Assembly (NCBI RefSeq): GCF_900120295.1
Contig: NZ_LT635470.1
Coordinates: forward strand, 434,001 to 498,000
Source of the DNA: Blautia sp. Marseille-P3201T
GTDB lineage: Bacteria > Bacillota > Clostridia > Lachnospirales > Lachnospiraceae
Direction: 5' to 3'
DNA length: 64,000 bases
Part shown: positions 42,276-51,070 of the stretch, in pieces
Numbering within the stretch: position 1 is the stretch's first letter
How the letters are laid out: every line of letters starts with the position of its first letter
The notes under the pieces: model-generated
Database searches by the model: none
What the model was told of the DNA's origin: nothing
What the model saw: the letters and a program-made list of their open reading frames with translations, nothing else
Position numbers and translations under genes: made by a program

Positions 42276-44241
42276 AGTAATTGTTTTTGCAGGAACTACG
42301 GAAGGCAGACAGCTTGCACAGTTTCTGGAAAAAAGACAGGTTTCTGCTCATATCTGTGTGGCTACGGAATATGGGGAACAGCTTTTAGGGGAGAATGAAA
42401 ATCTGGAAATTTCTCATGAGCGGCTGGACAAGACGCAGATGGAAGAACTGATTTTAAAAAATCAAAAACCTCTCGTCATTGATGCCACGCACCCTTATGC
42501 AGCAGAAGTGACGAAAAATATCCAAGCAGCCTGTGAAAGTACAGGTGCGGAATATTTAAGAGTTCTTCGGGAAAATCAGGGCAATTCTGATTTGGGAGAC
42601 TGCGTCTATGTAGAAACTGTGGAAGCTGCGGTTGCGTATCTTCAGAAGACAACAGGAAATATTCTGGCAACCACAGGGAGCAAGGAAGCTGCCAAATATA
42701 CAGCGCTTTCTGATTTTGAAAATCGTGTTTTCCTGCGGGTGCTCTCTTTGCCAAATGTAGTGGCAGAATGTGCTCGTTTGGGATTTCAGGGAAAAAATTT
42801 GCTCTGTATGCAGGGGCCTTTTTCAAAGGAGTTTAATATTGCCATGCTCCGGCAGTTGGACTGTAAATATATGGTAACAAAAATGTCCGGTAAAAGCGGG
42901 GGATTTTTGGAAAAACTGGAAGCTGCGAGAGCTTGTGGTTGTACTCTTATCGTAGTGGGGCGTCCTTTGGAAGAAAACGGAATTTCTCTGCAAGAATGTA
43001 AAAGAATTTTATGCAGAAGATTTTCCTTGTTATCACAGGCAGAGATTTCCCTTGTGGGAATTGGAATGGGAAACACGGACAGCCTTACAAAAGAGGCGGA
43101 AAAGACCATACAGGAAGCAGATTTACTCATTGGCGCATCCAGAATGGTTGCAGCCTGTGAGAAAAATGGGCAGGATGTTTACATAGAATATAACAGCGAA
43201 AAAATTGCAGCTTATATACAGGAGCATCCGGAATATGAAAAAATTGCCGTGGTTTTATCAGGAGATGTGGGATTTCACAGCGGCGCAAAAAAGCTTTTGA
43301 ATGTCTTGGGAAATCAGGTAAAAATAGTCTGTGGGATTTCTTCTGTGGCATATTTTATGAGTCGTATTCAGAAATCGTGGGATGATGTTGTCTTAACCAG
43401 CAATCACGGAGAAGAAGCGAATTTGATTTCTCTTATCAGACAAAATGAAAAAGTCTTTTCCATTCTGGGAAAGAAGGACAGCGTCTCTGAGCTTGCAAAA
43501 AAATTGCTGGCATATGGGATGAACGAAGTAGTTCTCTATGTGGGAGAACGATTGTCTTATGCAGATGAAAAAATCCAAAAGGGATTTCCGGAAAATTTTG
43601 TGGACTATGAAGGCGACAGCTTAAGCGTTTTATATGCAGAAAATAAGAATTACAGACAGCAATCCGCAACCCACGGCATAAGAGACGAAGAATTTTTAAG
43701 AGATAAAGTTCCTATGACAAAGGAAGAAGTGCGAACCGTATCTCTTTCTAAACTGCGACTTTCCGAAAATTCTGTCTGCTATGATGTAGGAGCAGGTACA
43801 GGCTCTGTGGCAGTTGAAATGGCGCTTAGGGCTTATAAGGGAAAAGTATATGCCATTGAAAAAAAAGAACTGGCAGTAGAGCTTTTAAAGAAAAACAAAG
43901 AGCAGTTTCAGGCTGACAATTTGGAGATTATCGAAGGTTTCGCTCCGGAGGCAATGGAAGACTTGGAAGCGCCTACTCACGCCTTTATCGGAGGTTCATC
44001 CGGAAACATGAAGGAAATTATGGAGCTCCTTTTAAAGAAAAATCCAAAGGTTCGCATGGTTATCAACTGTATTGCATTGGAAAGCGTATCGGAAGCTTTG
44101 GAATGTCTGAAAATCCTGCCTGTGTCAGATACCGAAATTGTGCAGATGACCGTAGGAAAATCAAAAACAGTAGGCAGATATCACATGATGATGGGAGAAA
44201 ATCCCATTTACATTATTTCCTGTACGGGAAATTGTCAGTAG
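42268..44241 (+). CDS. cbiJET: Fused CbiJ-CbiE-CbiT: precorrin-6A reductase plus C5,15-methyltransferase/C12-decarboxylase
   Basis: 657 residues carrying three steps. Residues 1-252 are CbiJ (VIVFAGTTEGRQLAQFLEK, IDATHPYAAEVTKN), which reduces cobalt-precorrin-6A. About 258-455 is CbiE, a tetrapyrrole methylase (EISLVGIGMGNTDSLTKEA, VLSGDVGFHSGAKKLL). About 470-657 is CbiT, a Rossmann methyltransferase/decarboxylase (CYDVGAGTGSVAVEMAL, FIGGSSGNMKEIME). CbiET fusions (CobL) are common; adding CbiJ in front is less so. The frame is continuous with no internal start that looks used. It overlaps cbiH by 8 bases. Confidence 0.95.
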   Translation: MCKVIVFAGTTEGRQLAQFLEKRQVSAHICVATEYGEQLLGENENLEISHERLDKTQMEELILKNQKPLVIDATHPYAAEVTKNIQAACESTGAEYLRVLRENQGNSDLGDCVYVETVEAAVAYLQKTTGNILATTGSKEAAKYTALSDFENRVFLRVLSLPNVVAECARLGFQGKNLLCMQGPFSKEFNIAMLRQLDCKYMVTKMSGKSGGFLEKLEAARACGCTLIVVGRPLEENGISLQECKRILCRRFSLLSQAEISLVGIGMGNTDSLTKEAEKTIQEADLLIGASRMVAACEKNGQDVYIEYNSEKIAAYIQEHPEYEKIAVVLSGDVGFHSGAKKLLNVLGNQVKIVCGISSVAYFMSRIQKSWDDVVLTSNHGEEANLISLIRQNEKVFSILGKKDSVSELAKKLLAYGMNEVVLYVGERLSYADEKIQKGFPENFVDYEGDSLSVLYAENKNYRQQSATHGIRDEEFLRDKVPMTKEEVRTVSLSKLRLSENSVCYDVGAGTGSVAVEMALRAYKGKVYAIEKKELAVELLKKNKEQFQADNLEIIEGFAPEAMEDLEAPTHAFIGGSSGNMKEIMELLLKKNPKVRMVINCIALESVSEALECLKILPVSDTEIVQMTVGKSKTVGRYHMMMGENPIYIISCTGNCQ

Positions 44242-44254
44242 AGAGGATAGAATT

Positions 44255-45652
44255 ATGAGTACAGCTCGTTTTCTTTTAACAGCCGGTGCAAGCGGCAGCG
44301 GAAAAACTTTGATTACCTGTGGGATTTTACAGGCGTTAAAAAACAGAGGATTAAAAACCGCTTCCTTTAAATGCGGACCGGATTATATTGATCCCATGTT
44401 TCATACAAAGGTAATCGGAACAAAAGCCCGAAATTTAGATACTTTTTTTACTACGCCGGACAGAACCAGATATTTGTTAAAGCGAAATCTGGAGGACTGT
44501 GATATTGCCGTAATGGAAGGCGTTATGGGATATTATGATGGTGTGGGCGGAACAACGACAAAAGCCAGCGCCTATGATTTGGCAAAGGTGACACAGACAC
44601 CGGCGGTACTTATTGTAAATTGTAAGGGAATGAGCGTTTCCATTCTTCCTTTTATTCAGGGATTTGTGAATTTTATGCCGGACAGCAATATAAAAGGGGT
44701 GCTGTTAAATCAGATTTCCCCAATGCTGTATCCCAGAGTAAAAGAAATGATTGAAGCAAAGCTGGGGATAACGGTATACGGTTATGTTCCTGTGGTAACA
44801 GACTGTGTTATTGAAAGCCGCCATTTAGGGCTTGTGATGCCGGGGGAGATACAGGATTTTAAAGAAAAGCTTGTAAAGCTTGCCAAACGTATGGAAGAAA
44901 CCATAGATTTTGACGGTCTTATCGCTCTGGGAAAGAGTGCGCCTGCTTTGTCTGTGGAAAAAGAAACAGAGGAATATTTTCAAAGCTTGAAAAATCAGGG
45001 AGAGAAAATAAAAATCGGATTAGCAATGGACGAGGCTTTTTGCTTTTTCTATGAAGATAATTTAAAGCTCTTAGAAGAAATGGGAGCAGAACTGGTGCCC
45101 TTTTCTCCTATTCATGATAAAAAATTGCCGGAAGATATTCAGGGACTTTTATTGTATGGAGGTTATCCTGAATTATACGGAAAAGCGCTGGAAGAAAATG
45201 CTTCTATGCGGAAAGAAATAAAAGAAGCTCTTTCAAAAGGAATGCCGGTTCTTGCAGAGTGCGGCGGCTTTATGTATCTTCATGATACCTTTGAGGATGA
45301 AAAAGGGATTTTTCGTCAGGGAGTGGGACAAATTAAGGGAAAAGTTTTTAATACTGGAAAGCTGTCCCGCTTTGGGTATATTGAAGCATCCTGTAAAAAG
45401 CCGGTATTCGGAACACTCATAGGAACATGTCCGGCTCATGAGTTTCATTATTTTGACTCTACAAACTGCGGTACTGATTTTCATGCCAAAAAGCCTGTGG
45501 GCAAAAGAGGCTGGGATTGTATTCACAGTACGCCGACTATGATAGCGGGATTTCCCCACTTTTACTATTATGGAAATCCGGATTTGCCTAAGGCGTTTCT
45601 GGATTGTTGCAGAAATTTCAAAAGAAGACAGTCAGGAGGACTTGAAGAATGA
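44255..45652 (+). CDS. cbiA: Cobyrinate a,c-diamide synthase CbiA
   Basis: Glutamine-dependent amidation of the a and c side chains; 465 residues. The N-terminal synthetase domain has the P-loop LTAGASGSGKTLITCGIL and FKCGPDYIDPMFH. The C-terminal class I glutaminase has the nucleophile in VLAECGGFMYLHD and its catalytic His in CPAHEFHYF. It overlaps cobT by 4 bases. It works on the ring after CbiC. Confidence 0.96.
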   Translation: MSTARFLLTAGASGSGKTLITCGILQALKNRGLKTASFKCGPDYIDPMFHTKVIGTKARNLDTFFTTPDRTRYLLKRNLEDCDIAVMEGVMGYYDGVGGTTTKASAYDLAKVTQTPAVLIVNCKGMSVSILPFIQGFVNFMPDSNIKGVLLNQISPMLYPRVKEMIEAKLGITVYGYVPVVTDCVIESRHLGLVMPGEIQDFKEKLVKLAKRMEETIDFDGLIALGKSAPALSVEKETEEYFQSLKNQGEKIKIGLAMDEAFCFFYEDNLKLLEEMGAELVPFSPIHDKKLPEDIQGLLLYGGYPELYGKALEENASMRKEIKEALSKGMPVLAECGGFMYLHDTFEDEKGIFRQGVGQIKGKVFNTGKLSRFGYIEASCKKPVFGTLIGTCPAHEFHYFDSTNCGTDFHAKKPVGKRGWDCIHSTPTMIAGFPHFYYYGNPDLPKAFLDCCRNFKRRQSGGLEE

Positions 45653-46698
45653 AGTTGCAGGAAGCTTTAGAAAAGATACAGCCGTTAAATGAGGAAGCAA
45701 TGAAAAGCAGTCAGGCGCATTGGGACAGTATTGCCCATCCTTTGCATAGTCTTGGAAAATTGGAAGATATGGTTGTGCAGATTGCGGGAATTACAGGCAC
45801 GCCAAAGGTATGTGTGGAAAAAAGAGTTTTAATCCCCATGTGTGCAGATAACGGTGTGGTAGAAGAAGGCGTCACACAGACAGGACAGGAAATTACGGCT
45901 TTGGTGGCAGAAAATTTCTTGCAGGAAAAAGCAGCCTCCAGTATTATGTGCAAAAGTGTGGGCTGTGATATTTTTCCCATTGATGTAGGTGTGGCAAGAG
46001 ATGTAAGCATTTTTAACCGCAAAATTGCCTATGGAACAAAAAACATGACAAAAGAGCCTGCTATGACAAGAGAACAGGCAATCAAAGCTATTGAAATCGG
46101 AATAGAAGCAGCCCAGATGATGAAAGAAAAGGGCTATCACGTAATTGCAACGGGAGAGATGGGAATTGGAAATACCACGACCAGCAGCGCTGTGGCTTCC
46201 GTACTTTTAGATATTCCGGTGGAAAAAATGACCGGAAGGGGAGCAGGACTTTCCACAGAAGGATTAAACCGTAAGATTACGGCAATTAAAAAAGCCATTG
46301 ACCTTCACCAGCCGGATAAAACAGATGCTATTGATGTTCTTTCTAAGGTAGGGGGCTTTGACATTGCTGCCATTGCCGGATTGTTTTTAGGAGGAGCGGC
46401 TTTTCATATTCCTGTTCTCATTGACGGGGTGATTTCAGCCACAGGAGCGTTGGCGGCAGCAGCTATCTGTCCTCTGGCAAAAGATTATATGCTTGCCACC
46501 CATGTTTCCAAAGAACCGGCAGGCGCTTTACTTTTAGAAGCGCTGGAAAAAGAAGCGCCTTTGCACTGTGATATGTGTCTGGGAGAGGGAACAGGAGCGC
46601 TTAATTTATTCCCTCTGTTAGATACAGGATTGGCGGTTTATAACCAGATGGGTGATTTTGGCAACTGGGGAATGGAAGCTTACCAGCCTTTGGATTAG
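45649..46698 (+). CDS. cobT: Nicotinate-nucleotide-dimethylbenzimidazole phosphoribosyltransferase CobT
   Basis: Activates the lower-ligand base to its alpha-ribotide. 349 residues. SLGKLEDMVVQIAGI near the N-terminus, ATGEMGIGNTTTSSAV in the middle and the catalytic Glu in LGEGTGALNLFPLL are intact. No DMB or other base synthesis gene (bzaABCDE, bluB) is in the window, so the base may come from other bacteria or be an alternative benzimidazole or purine. It is coupled to cbiA by a 4-base overlap. Confidence 0.95.
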   Translation: MKLQEALEKIQPLNEEAMKSSQAHWDSIAHPLHSLGKLEDMVVQIAGITGTPKVCVEKRVLIPMCADNGVVEEGVTQTGQEITALVAENFLQEKAASSIMCKSVGCDIFPIDVGVARDVSIFNRKIAYGTKNMTKEPAMTREQAIKAIEIGIEAAQMMKEKGYHVIATGEMGIGNTTTSSAVASVLLDIPVEKMTGRGAGLSTEGLNRKITAIKKAIDLHQPDKTDAIDVLSKVGGFDIAAIAGLFLGGAAFHIPVLIDGVISATGALAAAAICPLAKDYMLATHVSKEPAGALLLEALEKEAPLHCDMCLGEGTGALNLFPLLDTGLAVYNQMGDFGNWGMEAYQPLD

Positions 46699-46713
46699 AG
46701 AGGACAGGGAAAA

Positions 46714-47277
46714 ATGATTACTTTAATTACAGGGGGAAGCGGCAGCGGGAAATCCGCTTACGCAGAGCAAAAGGTAGTAGAATTCGGAGATTTCAACCGC
46801 ATTTATATAGCCACCATGTACCCTTTTGATGAAGAAAGCCATAAAAGAATTGCCCGCCACCGTACCATGCGGGCAGAGAAAAATTTTTCTACGGTAGAAT
46901 GTTATGTAGGCTTGAAAAATGTGAAAATACCAAAACATTCCTGTGTACTTTTGGAGTGTCTTTCCAATCTTACTGCTAATGAAATGTTTCAGGAAAACGG
47001 CGCAAAAGAAAGAGTAGTGGAAGAAATTTTAGAAGGTGTGAAAAATTTAGACAAACAGGCAGAGCAAGTGGTCATTGTGACAAACGAAATTTTTTCCGAT
47101 GGGATAGAGTATGATGAAGAAACAAAGCAATATCAGAAATATCTGGGAGAAATTAACACAAAGCTTGCCGTATGGGCACAAGAAGTTACCGAAGTGGTAT
47201 ATGGTATCCCGTTACAGCATAAAAAGACAGAGAAAAAAGAAGGACAGAAAAATGGAAAAATTGTGGAACAGTTTTAA
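46714..47277 (+). CDS. cobU: Adenosylcobinamide kinase/guanylyltransferase CobU
   Basis: Phosphorylates and guanylylates adenosylcobinamide. 187 residues, normal length. The P-loop is ITGGSGSGKSAYAEQ. IATMYPFDEESHKRIARHR contains the His that accepts GMP. The later motif, canonically NExGxGIVPEN, is diverged to TNEIFSDGIEYDEETKQYQK. A short CobU-like gene at 48041 has the opposite pattern. cobS begins inside its 3' end, overlapping by 26 bases. Confidence 0.92.
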   Translation: MITLITGGSGSGKSAYAEQKVVEFGDFNRIYIATMYPFDEESHKRIARHRTMRAEKNFSTVECYVGLKNVKIPKHSCVLLECLSNLTANEMFQENGAKERVVEEILEGVKNLDKQAEQVVIVTNEIFSDGIEYDEETKQYQKYLGEINTKLAVWAQEVTEVVYGIPLQHKKTEKKEGQKNGKIVEQF

Positions 47278-48025
47278 AATTGCCTTTTCTATGTATTCCA
47301 AAATTCCAATGCCTGCCAGTGATTGGAAAAAGGAAAATATGCGCTATATTATGTGCTTTTTCCCACTTATCGGTGCAATTATCGGCGGTGTGGTATGGTT
47401 TTGGGGCTTTTACGGAAGATATTTTATAGAAAGTAAAGGCTTTTATGCAATGATTTTTGTGATGATACCGGTGTTTCTCACAGGAGGCATTCATCTGGAC
47501 GGTTTGCTGGACACCTCCGATGCCATCCATTCCTATCAGCCAAGGGAGCGCAAATTAGAAATTTTAAAGGACTCTCACGCAGGGGCTTTTGCCATTATCA
47601 CAGCCGTGGTATATTTTTTCCTGTATTATGGAATATATCATGAAATTACTTTAAAAAGCCTGCCTGTTGTATGTATTGGCTTTGTACTTTCCAGAGCGCT
47701 GGGAAGCTTTTCCATTGCCAGCTTTCCTATGGCAAAAAACACAGGGCTTGCAGCCACTTTTTCTGACGGAGCACAGAAAAATTGCGTGCGAATTGTTTCC
47801 TGTGTTTATATGGTTCTTTGCGTATGTGCAATGCTGGCATATAATCCGATAATCGGCGCATGTACCATAGTGGGAGTTGCTTTGGAATATTTGTATTATT
47901 ATAAAATGTCCATGAAGGAATTTGGAGGAATTACCGGAGATTTAGCCGGTTTTCACATTCAGATTTGCGAGCTGGTAATTGCATTTTCCTGTGTAATCGG
48001 TGAAATTATCAGCAGAATGATGTAA
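47252..48025 (+). CDS. cobS: Adenosylcobinamide-GDP ribazoletransferase CobS (cobalamin synthase)
   Basis: Membrane enzyme joining adenosylcobinamide-GDP to alpha-ribazole. The start is ATG 47252 (MEKLWNSFKIAFSMYS), 8 bases after AAGGA and inside cobU; longer in-frame starts lie deeper in cobU. 257 residues with about six membrane spans. FLTGGIHLDGLLDTSDA and KDSHAGAFAII are the signature catalytic segments (Asp-rich, Mg-binding). The context, cobT-cobU-cobS, is the nucleotide loop assembly set. Confidence 0.95.
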   Translation: MEKLWNSFKIAFSMYSKIPMPASDWKKENMRYIMCFFPLIGAIIGGVVWFWGFYGRYFIESKGFYAMIFVMIPVFLTGGIHLDGLLDTSDAIHSYQPRERKLEILKDSHAGAFAIITAVVYFFLYYGIYHEITLKSLPVVCIGFVLSRALGSFSIASFPMAKNTGLAATFSDGAQKNCVRIVSCVYMVLCVCAMLAYNPIIGACTIVGVALEYLYYYKMSMKEFGGITGDLAGFHIQICELVIAFSCVIGEIISRMM

Positions 48026-48040
48026 AAGAAGGGAAAGACC

Positions 48041-48427
48041 ATGAAGTTAATTATAGGCGGAGCTTTTCAGGGAAAGAAAGAATATGTAAAAGAAAAGTTC
48101 TCTCTTTTGGAGGAACAGATGACAGACGGAAAAGATGCAGACTATGAGGATATTTTTCATTGTACCTGTCTGTATCATTTTCATGAATGGGTAAAAAAGG
48201 GCTTGGAACAAGGATGGGATTTTGAAAATCTGACGGAGAAAATTCAGGAAAGAAATCCGGATATCATTGTGATTTCCAATGAATTGGGATATGGAGTAGT
48301 CCCCATAAACGCCTTTGACAGAAAATACAGGGAAGGTACAGGACGGCTTTGTACACAACTGGCTGCAAAAAGCAGTCAGGTCATTCGTGTGGTATGCGGT
48401 CTTGGTACGGTAATAAAAAATGCTTAA
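48041..48427 (+). CDS. Short CobU-like protein
   Basis: 128 residues related to CobU but shorter and without its middle. The P-loop position reads IIGGAFQGKKEYV (Lys where Ser/Thr is usual), and no guanylylated His segment is seen. Yet the late motif is the canonical one, ISNELGYGVVPINAFDRKYREGTGRL. It may be a degenerate kinase, a regulatory subunit, or a partner that completes the divergent CobU at 46714. It starts 15 bases after cobS and overlaps the next gene by 8, so it is a maintained operon member. Confidence 0.75.
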   Translation: MKLIIGGAFQGKKEYVKEKFSLLEEQMTDGKDADYEDIFHCTCLYHFHEWVKKGLEQGWDFENLTEKIQERNPDIIVISNELGYGVVPINAFDRKYREGTGRLCTQLAAKSSQVIRVVCGLGTVIKNA

Positions 48428-49010
48428 AGTGATTTTAATCCGACACGGAAAAACCTTAGGAAATACAAAGGGCAGATACATCGGTTGCAGAACAGATGAA
48501 AACCTATGCTCTCTTGGCATAGAAGAAATAAGAAAAAACTGCTATCCAAAAGCAGAGTTTGTATATGCAAGTCCCATGAAGCGATGTCTGGAAACAGCAG
48601 AGCTTATTTATCCAAATCTTTCAGTGGAGACAAATATACTTTTAAGAGAATGTGATTTTGGAAAATTTGAAAATAAAAATTATCAGGAGCTGTCAGATGT
48701 AAAAGAATATCAGGAATGGATTGACAGCAACGGAACGTTGCCTTTTCCGGAAGGCGAAGGCATGGAAGCATTTCAAAAACGGTGTAGCAAAGGCTTTGAG
48801 GAATGTATTTCAAAAGCCTTTTCAAAAGAGCAGAAGCAGGTTGCCATGGTGGTACACGGAGGTACGATTATGAGTATTCTTTCCCGTTTTGCACAGCCAA
48901 AGGGAGAATATTTTAAATGGCAGCTTGAAAATGGAGGGTTTTACATGCTCCATATAGACAAAGAAGTATGGGAGCAAAAAAGAGAAATCACTCTGGTACA
49001 GAAAGGATAA
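48420..49010 (+). CDS. cobC: Histidine phosphatase family protein, probable alpha-ribazole-5'-phosphatase CobC
   Basis: Phosphoglycerate-mutase superfamily, 196 residues. The catalytic motif is VILIRHGKTLGN (phospho-His), with YASPMKRCLETAELI and the second His in MVVHGGTIMSIL. In this operon the substrate is most likely alpha-ribazole phosphate or adenosylcobalamin phosphate. The start overlaps the short CobU-like gene by 8 bases. The family is broad, so the specific assignment rests on context. Confidence 0.88.
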   Translation: MLKVILIRHGKTLGNTKGRYIGCRTDENLCSLGIEEIRKNCYPKAEFVYASPMKRCLETAELIYPNLSVETNILLRECDFGKFENKNYQELSDVKEYQEWIDSNGTLPFPEGEGMEAFQKRCSKGFEECISKAFSKEQKQVAMVVHGGTIMSILSRFAQPKGEYFKWQLENGGFYMLHIDKEVWEQKREITLVQKG

Positions 49011-49014
49011 AATC

Positions 49015-49995
49015 ATGATAAAATGGACAGGAACTGCCCTGCTTTTGGGCTTTTTTATAGATTTGCTTTTGGGAGATCCCAGATGGCTTTACCATCCCGT
49101 TCGAATAATCGGAAACGGTATTTCTTTTTTTGAAAAACATTTGCGTAATTTATTCCCAAAGGCAGAAAAAGGCGAGCGCAAGGCAGGACTGGCGCTGGTT
49201 ATTCTAATTTGCTTGTTATCCGGTTTGATACCTTTTGTTATTCTGTATATCGGATATCAAATACATACCATACTGGGAATTGTAATCGAGAGCTTTTTCT
49301 GTTATCAGATGCTTGCGGTAAAATCCTTAAAACAGGAGAGCATGAAGGTATACAAAGAACTGAAAAAGGGCGATTTAGAAGGCGCAAGACATGCGGTTTC
49401 CATGATTGTGGGACGTGATACAAAAGCGTTGGATGAAAAAGGAATTACAAAGGCAGCCGTAGAAACCGTTGCGGAAAATACTTCTGACGGAATTATCGCA
49501 CCGCTTTTTTATATGGCAATCGGTGGTCCGGTGCTGATGTTTGTCTATAAAGGGATTAATACTATGGACTCTATGGTGGGATATAAGAATGAGAAATATA
49601 TCAACTTCGGAAGATATGCTGCCAAGCTGGATGATATAGTCAATTATATTCCTGCCAGAATTTCTGCATGGCTGATGATTGCGGCGGCTTATTTGGAAGG
49701 TCTTGACGGTAAAAACGCAAAAAAAGTCTTTTTGAGAGACCGATACAATCATGCCAGTCCAAATTCCGCACAGACAGAAGCAGTGATGGCAGGGGCTTTA
49801 AACGTGCAGCTTGCGGGAAATGCCTATTATTTTGGAAAATTATATGAAAAACCGACCATCGGAGACGCAAACCGAGAGATTGAATATGAGGATATTAAAC
49901 GTGCCAATACATTATTGTATGTAAGCGCCTTTTTAGGCGCAGTGCTTTTTGTGGCAGGAAGAACTGCAATATTGGCAGGTATTTTATTTCTTTAA
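49015..49995 (+). CDS. cbiB: Adenosylcobinamide-phosphate synthase CbiB
   Basis: Membrane protein attaching (R)-1-aminopropan-2-ol phosphate to adenosylcobyrate. 326 residues, four to five hydrophobic spans. FFIDLLLGDPRWLYHPVRIIG, VETVAENTSDGIIAPLFY, GYKNEKYINFGRYAAKLDD and SPNSAQTEAVMAGALNV are family motifs. cobD, which makes its amine substrate, follows after 14 bases. Confidence 0.96.
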   Translation: MIKWTGTALLLGFFIDLLLGDPRWLYHPVRIIGNGISFFEKHLRNLFPKAEKGERKAGLALVILICLLSGLIPFVILYIGYQIHTILGIVIESFFCYQMLAVKSLKQESMKVYKELKKGDLEGARHAVSMIVGRDTKALDEKGITKAAVETVAENTSDGIIAPLFYMAIGGPVLMFVYKGINTMDSMVGYKNEKYINFGRYAAKLDDIVNYIPARISAWLMIAAAYLEGLDGKNAKKVFLRDRYNHASPNSAQTEAVMAGALNVQLAGNAYYFGKLYEKPTIGDANREIEYEDIKRANTLLYVSAFLGAVLFVAGRTAILAGILFL

Positions 49996-50009
49996 AGGAG
50001 ATTAAAACA

Positions 50010-51068
50010 ATGACAAAGATACACGTACACGGCGGAGACGTATACCGTAATCCCGGTATTTTAGATTTTTCCGCAAATTGTAATCCCTATGGAATACCGA
50101 AAGGTGTGAAGGAGGCAGTGATACAGGCGCTTGAGAAAGCGGAATGTTATCCTGACGTAAGCTGTGATAAGCTTCGCAAAGCCTTGGCAAAGGAGGAAGG
50201 GGTAGCAGAAGAAAAAATCATCTGCGGAAATGGCGCTGCGGATTTGATTTTCGGTCTGGTATTGGCAAGGAAGCCAAAAAAGGCATTGCTTCTTGCCCCT
50301 ACTTTTGCAGAATATGAGCAGGCTTTGTCTTCTGTGGGATGTGAAATCGTGTATGTGCCGCTTTCAGAGGAAAAAGGCTTTGTGCCGCAGGAGAATTTTA
50401 TAGATAGAATTACGAAGGATATTGACATGGTATTCTTCTGCAATCCCAACAACCCAACGGGAATACTGGCAGACAGAAGTTATGTAGAGCGAATTTTACA
50501 ACGCTGCAAAATTTCAGATGCTTTTCTTGTGTTGGATGAATGTTTTATTGATTTTGTAGAAAATCCGGAAGCTTATACCATGAAAGCATATTTAGAGACT
50601 TATACCAATTTCTTTTTGCTGAAGGCATTTACGAAAAAATATGCAATGGCGGGTATTCGTCTGGGATATGGACTTTGCAGTGATAAGGACACTTTAGAAA
50701 ATATGAAGGCAGTCATGCAGCCGTGGAATGTATCGGTGCTGGCACAGGAAGCAGGAATAGCGGCATTAAAAGAAAAAGAATATGTAAAAGAAACCTTTGA
50801 TAAAATCAAAGAAGAAAAAGAATATCTGTTAGAAAAATTAAGAAAATTGGAGCTTTTCTGTTATCCTTCAAAAGCCAATTATATCTTTTTTAAAGGTCCT
50901 CTGCATTTAAAGGAGGACTGTCTGAAACAGGGGATCGCCATAAGAGATTGCAGTAATTATCCAAATTTGGAAGAAGGCTTTTACCGTATTGCAGTCCGAA
51001 AAAGAGAGGAAAATGAGCGATTAACAGAAGCTTTGGAATATATTTTAAACGGGGAAAAGAGGAAATAA
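50010..51068 (+). CDS. cobD: L-threonine-O-3-phosphate decarboxylase CobD
   Basis: PLP enzyme of the aminotransferase class I/II fold that makes aminopropanol phosphate. 352 residues. [19 protein letters not shown] is the N-terminal substrate region. [23 protein letters not shown] and the PLP lysine in [19 protein letters not shown] are intact. A histidinol-phosphate aminotransferase is excluded by context between cbiB and cbiP. No PduX-like threonine kinase is in the window. Confidence 0.93.
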   Translation: MTKIHVHGGDVYRNPGILDFSANCNPYGIPKGVKEAVIQALEKAECYPDVSCDKLRKALAKEEGVAEEKIICGNGAADLIFGLVLARKPKKALLLAPTFAEYEQALSSVGCEIVYVPLSEEKGFVPQENFIDRITKDIDMVFFCNPNNPTGILADRSYVERILQRCKISDAFLVLDECFIDFVENPEAYTMKAYLETYTNFFLLKAFTKKYAMAGIRLGYGLCSDKDTLENMKAVMQPWNVSVLAQEAGIAALKEKEYVKETFDKIKEEKEYLLEKLRKLELFCYPSKANYIFFKGPLHLKEDCLKQGIAIRDCSNYPNLEEGFYRIAVRKREENERLTEALEYILNGEKRK

Positions 51069-51070
51069 CA

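Noticed and set aside
42268-44241. Possibility that the long fused genes (cbiJET, cbiPC, cbiOK, trmD) are frameshift artefacts
   Set aside because: Each is one continuous frame with complete domains on both sides and compact linkers. No homopolymer slip is needed to explain them. It remains a check to run, not the preferred explanation.
47111-47251. Longer CobS starting inside cobU at 47111
   Set aside because: CobS homology begins at MEKLWNSF (47252), which has an AAGGA site. The upstream part is the cobU coding sequence in another frame.
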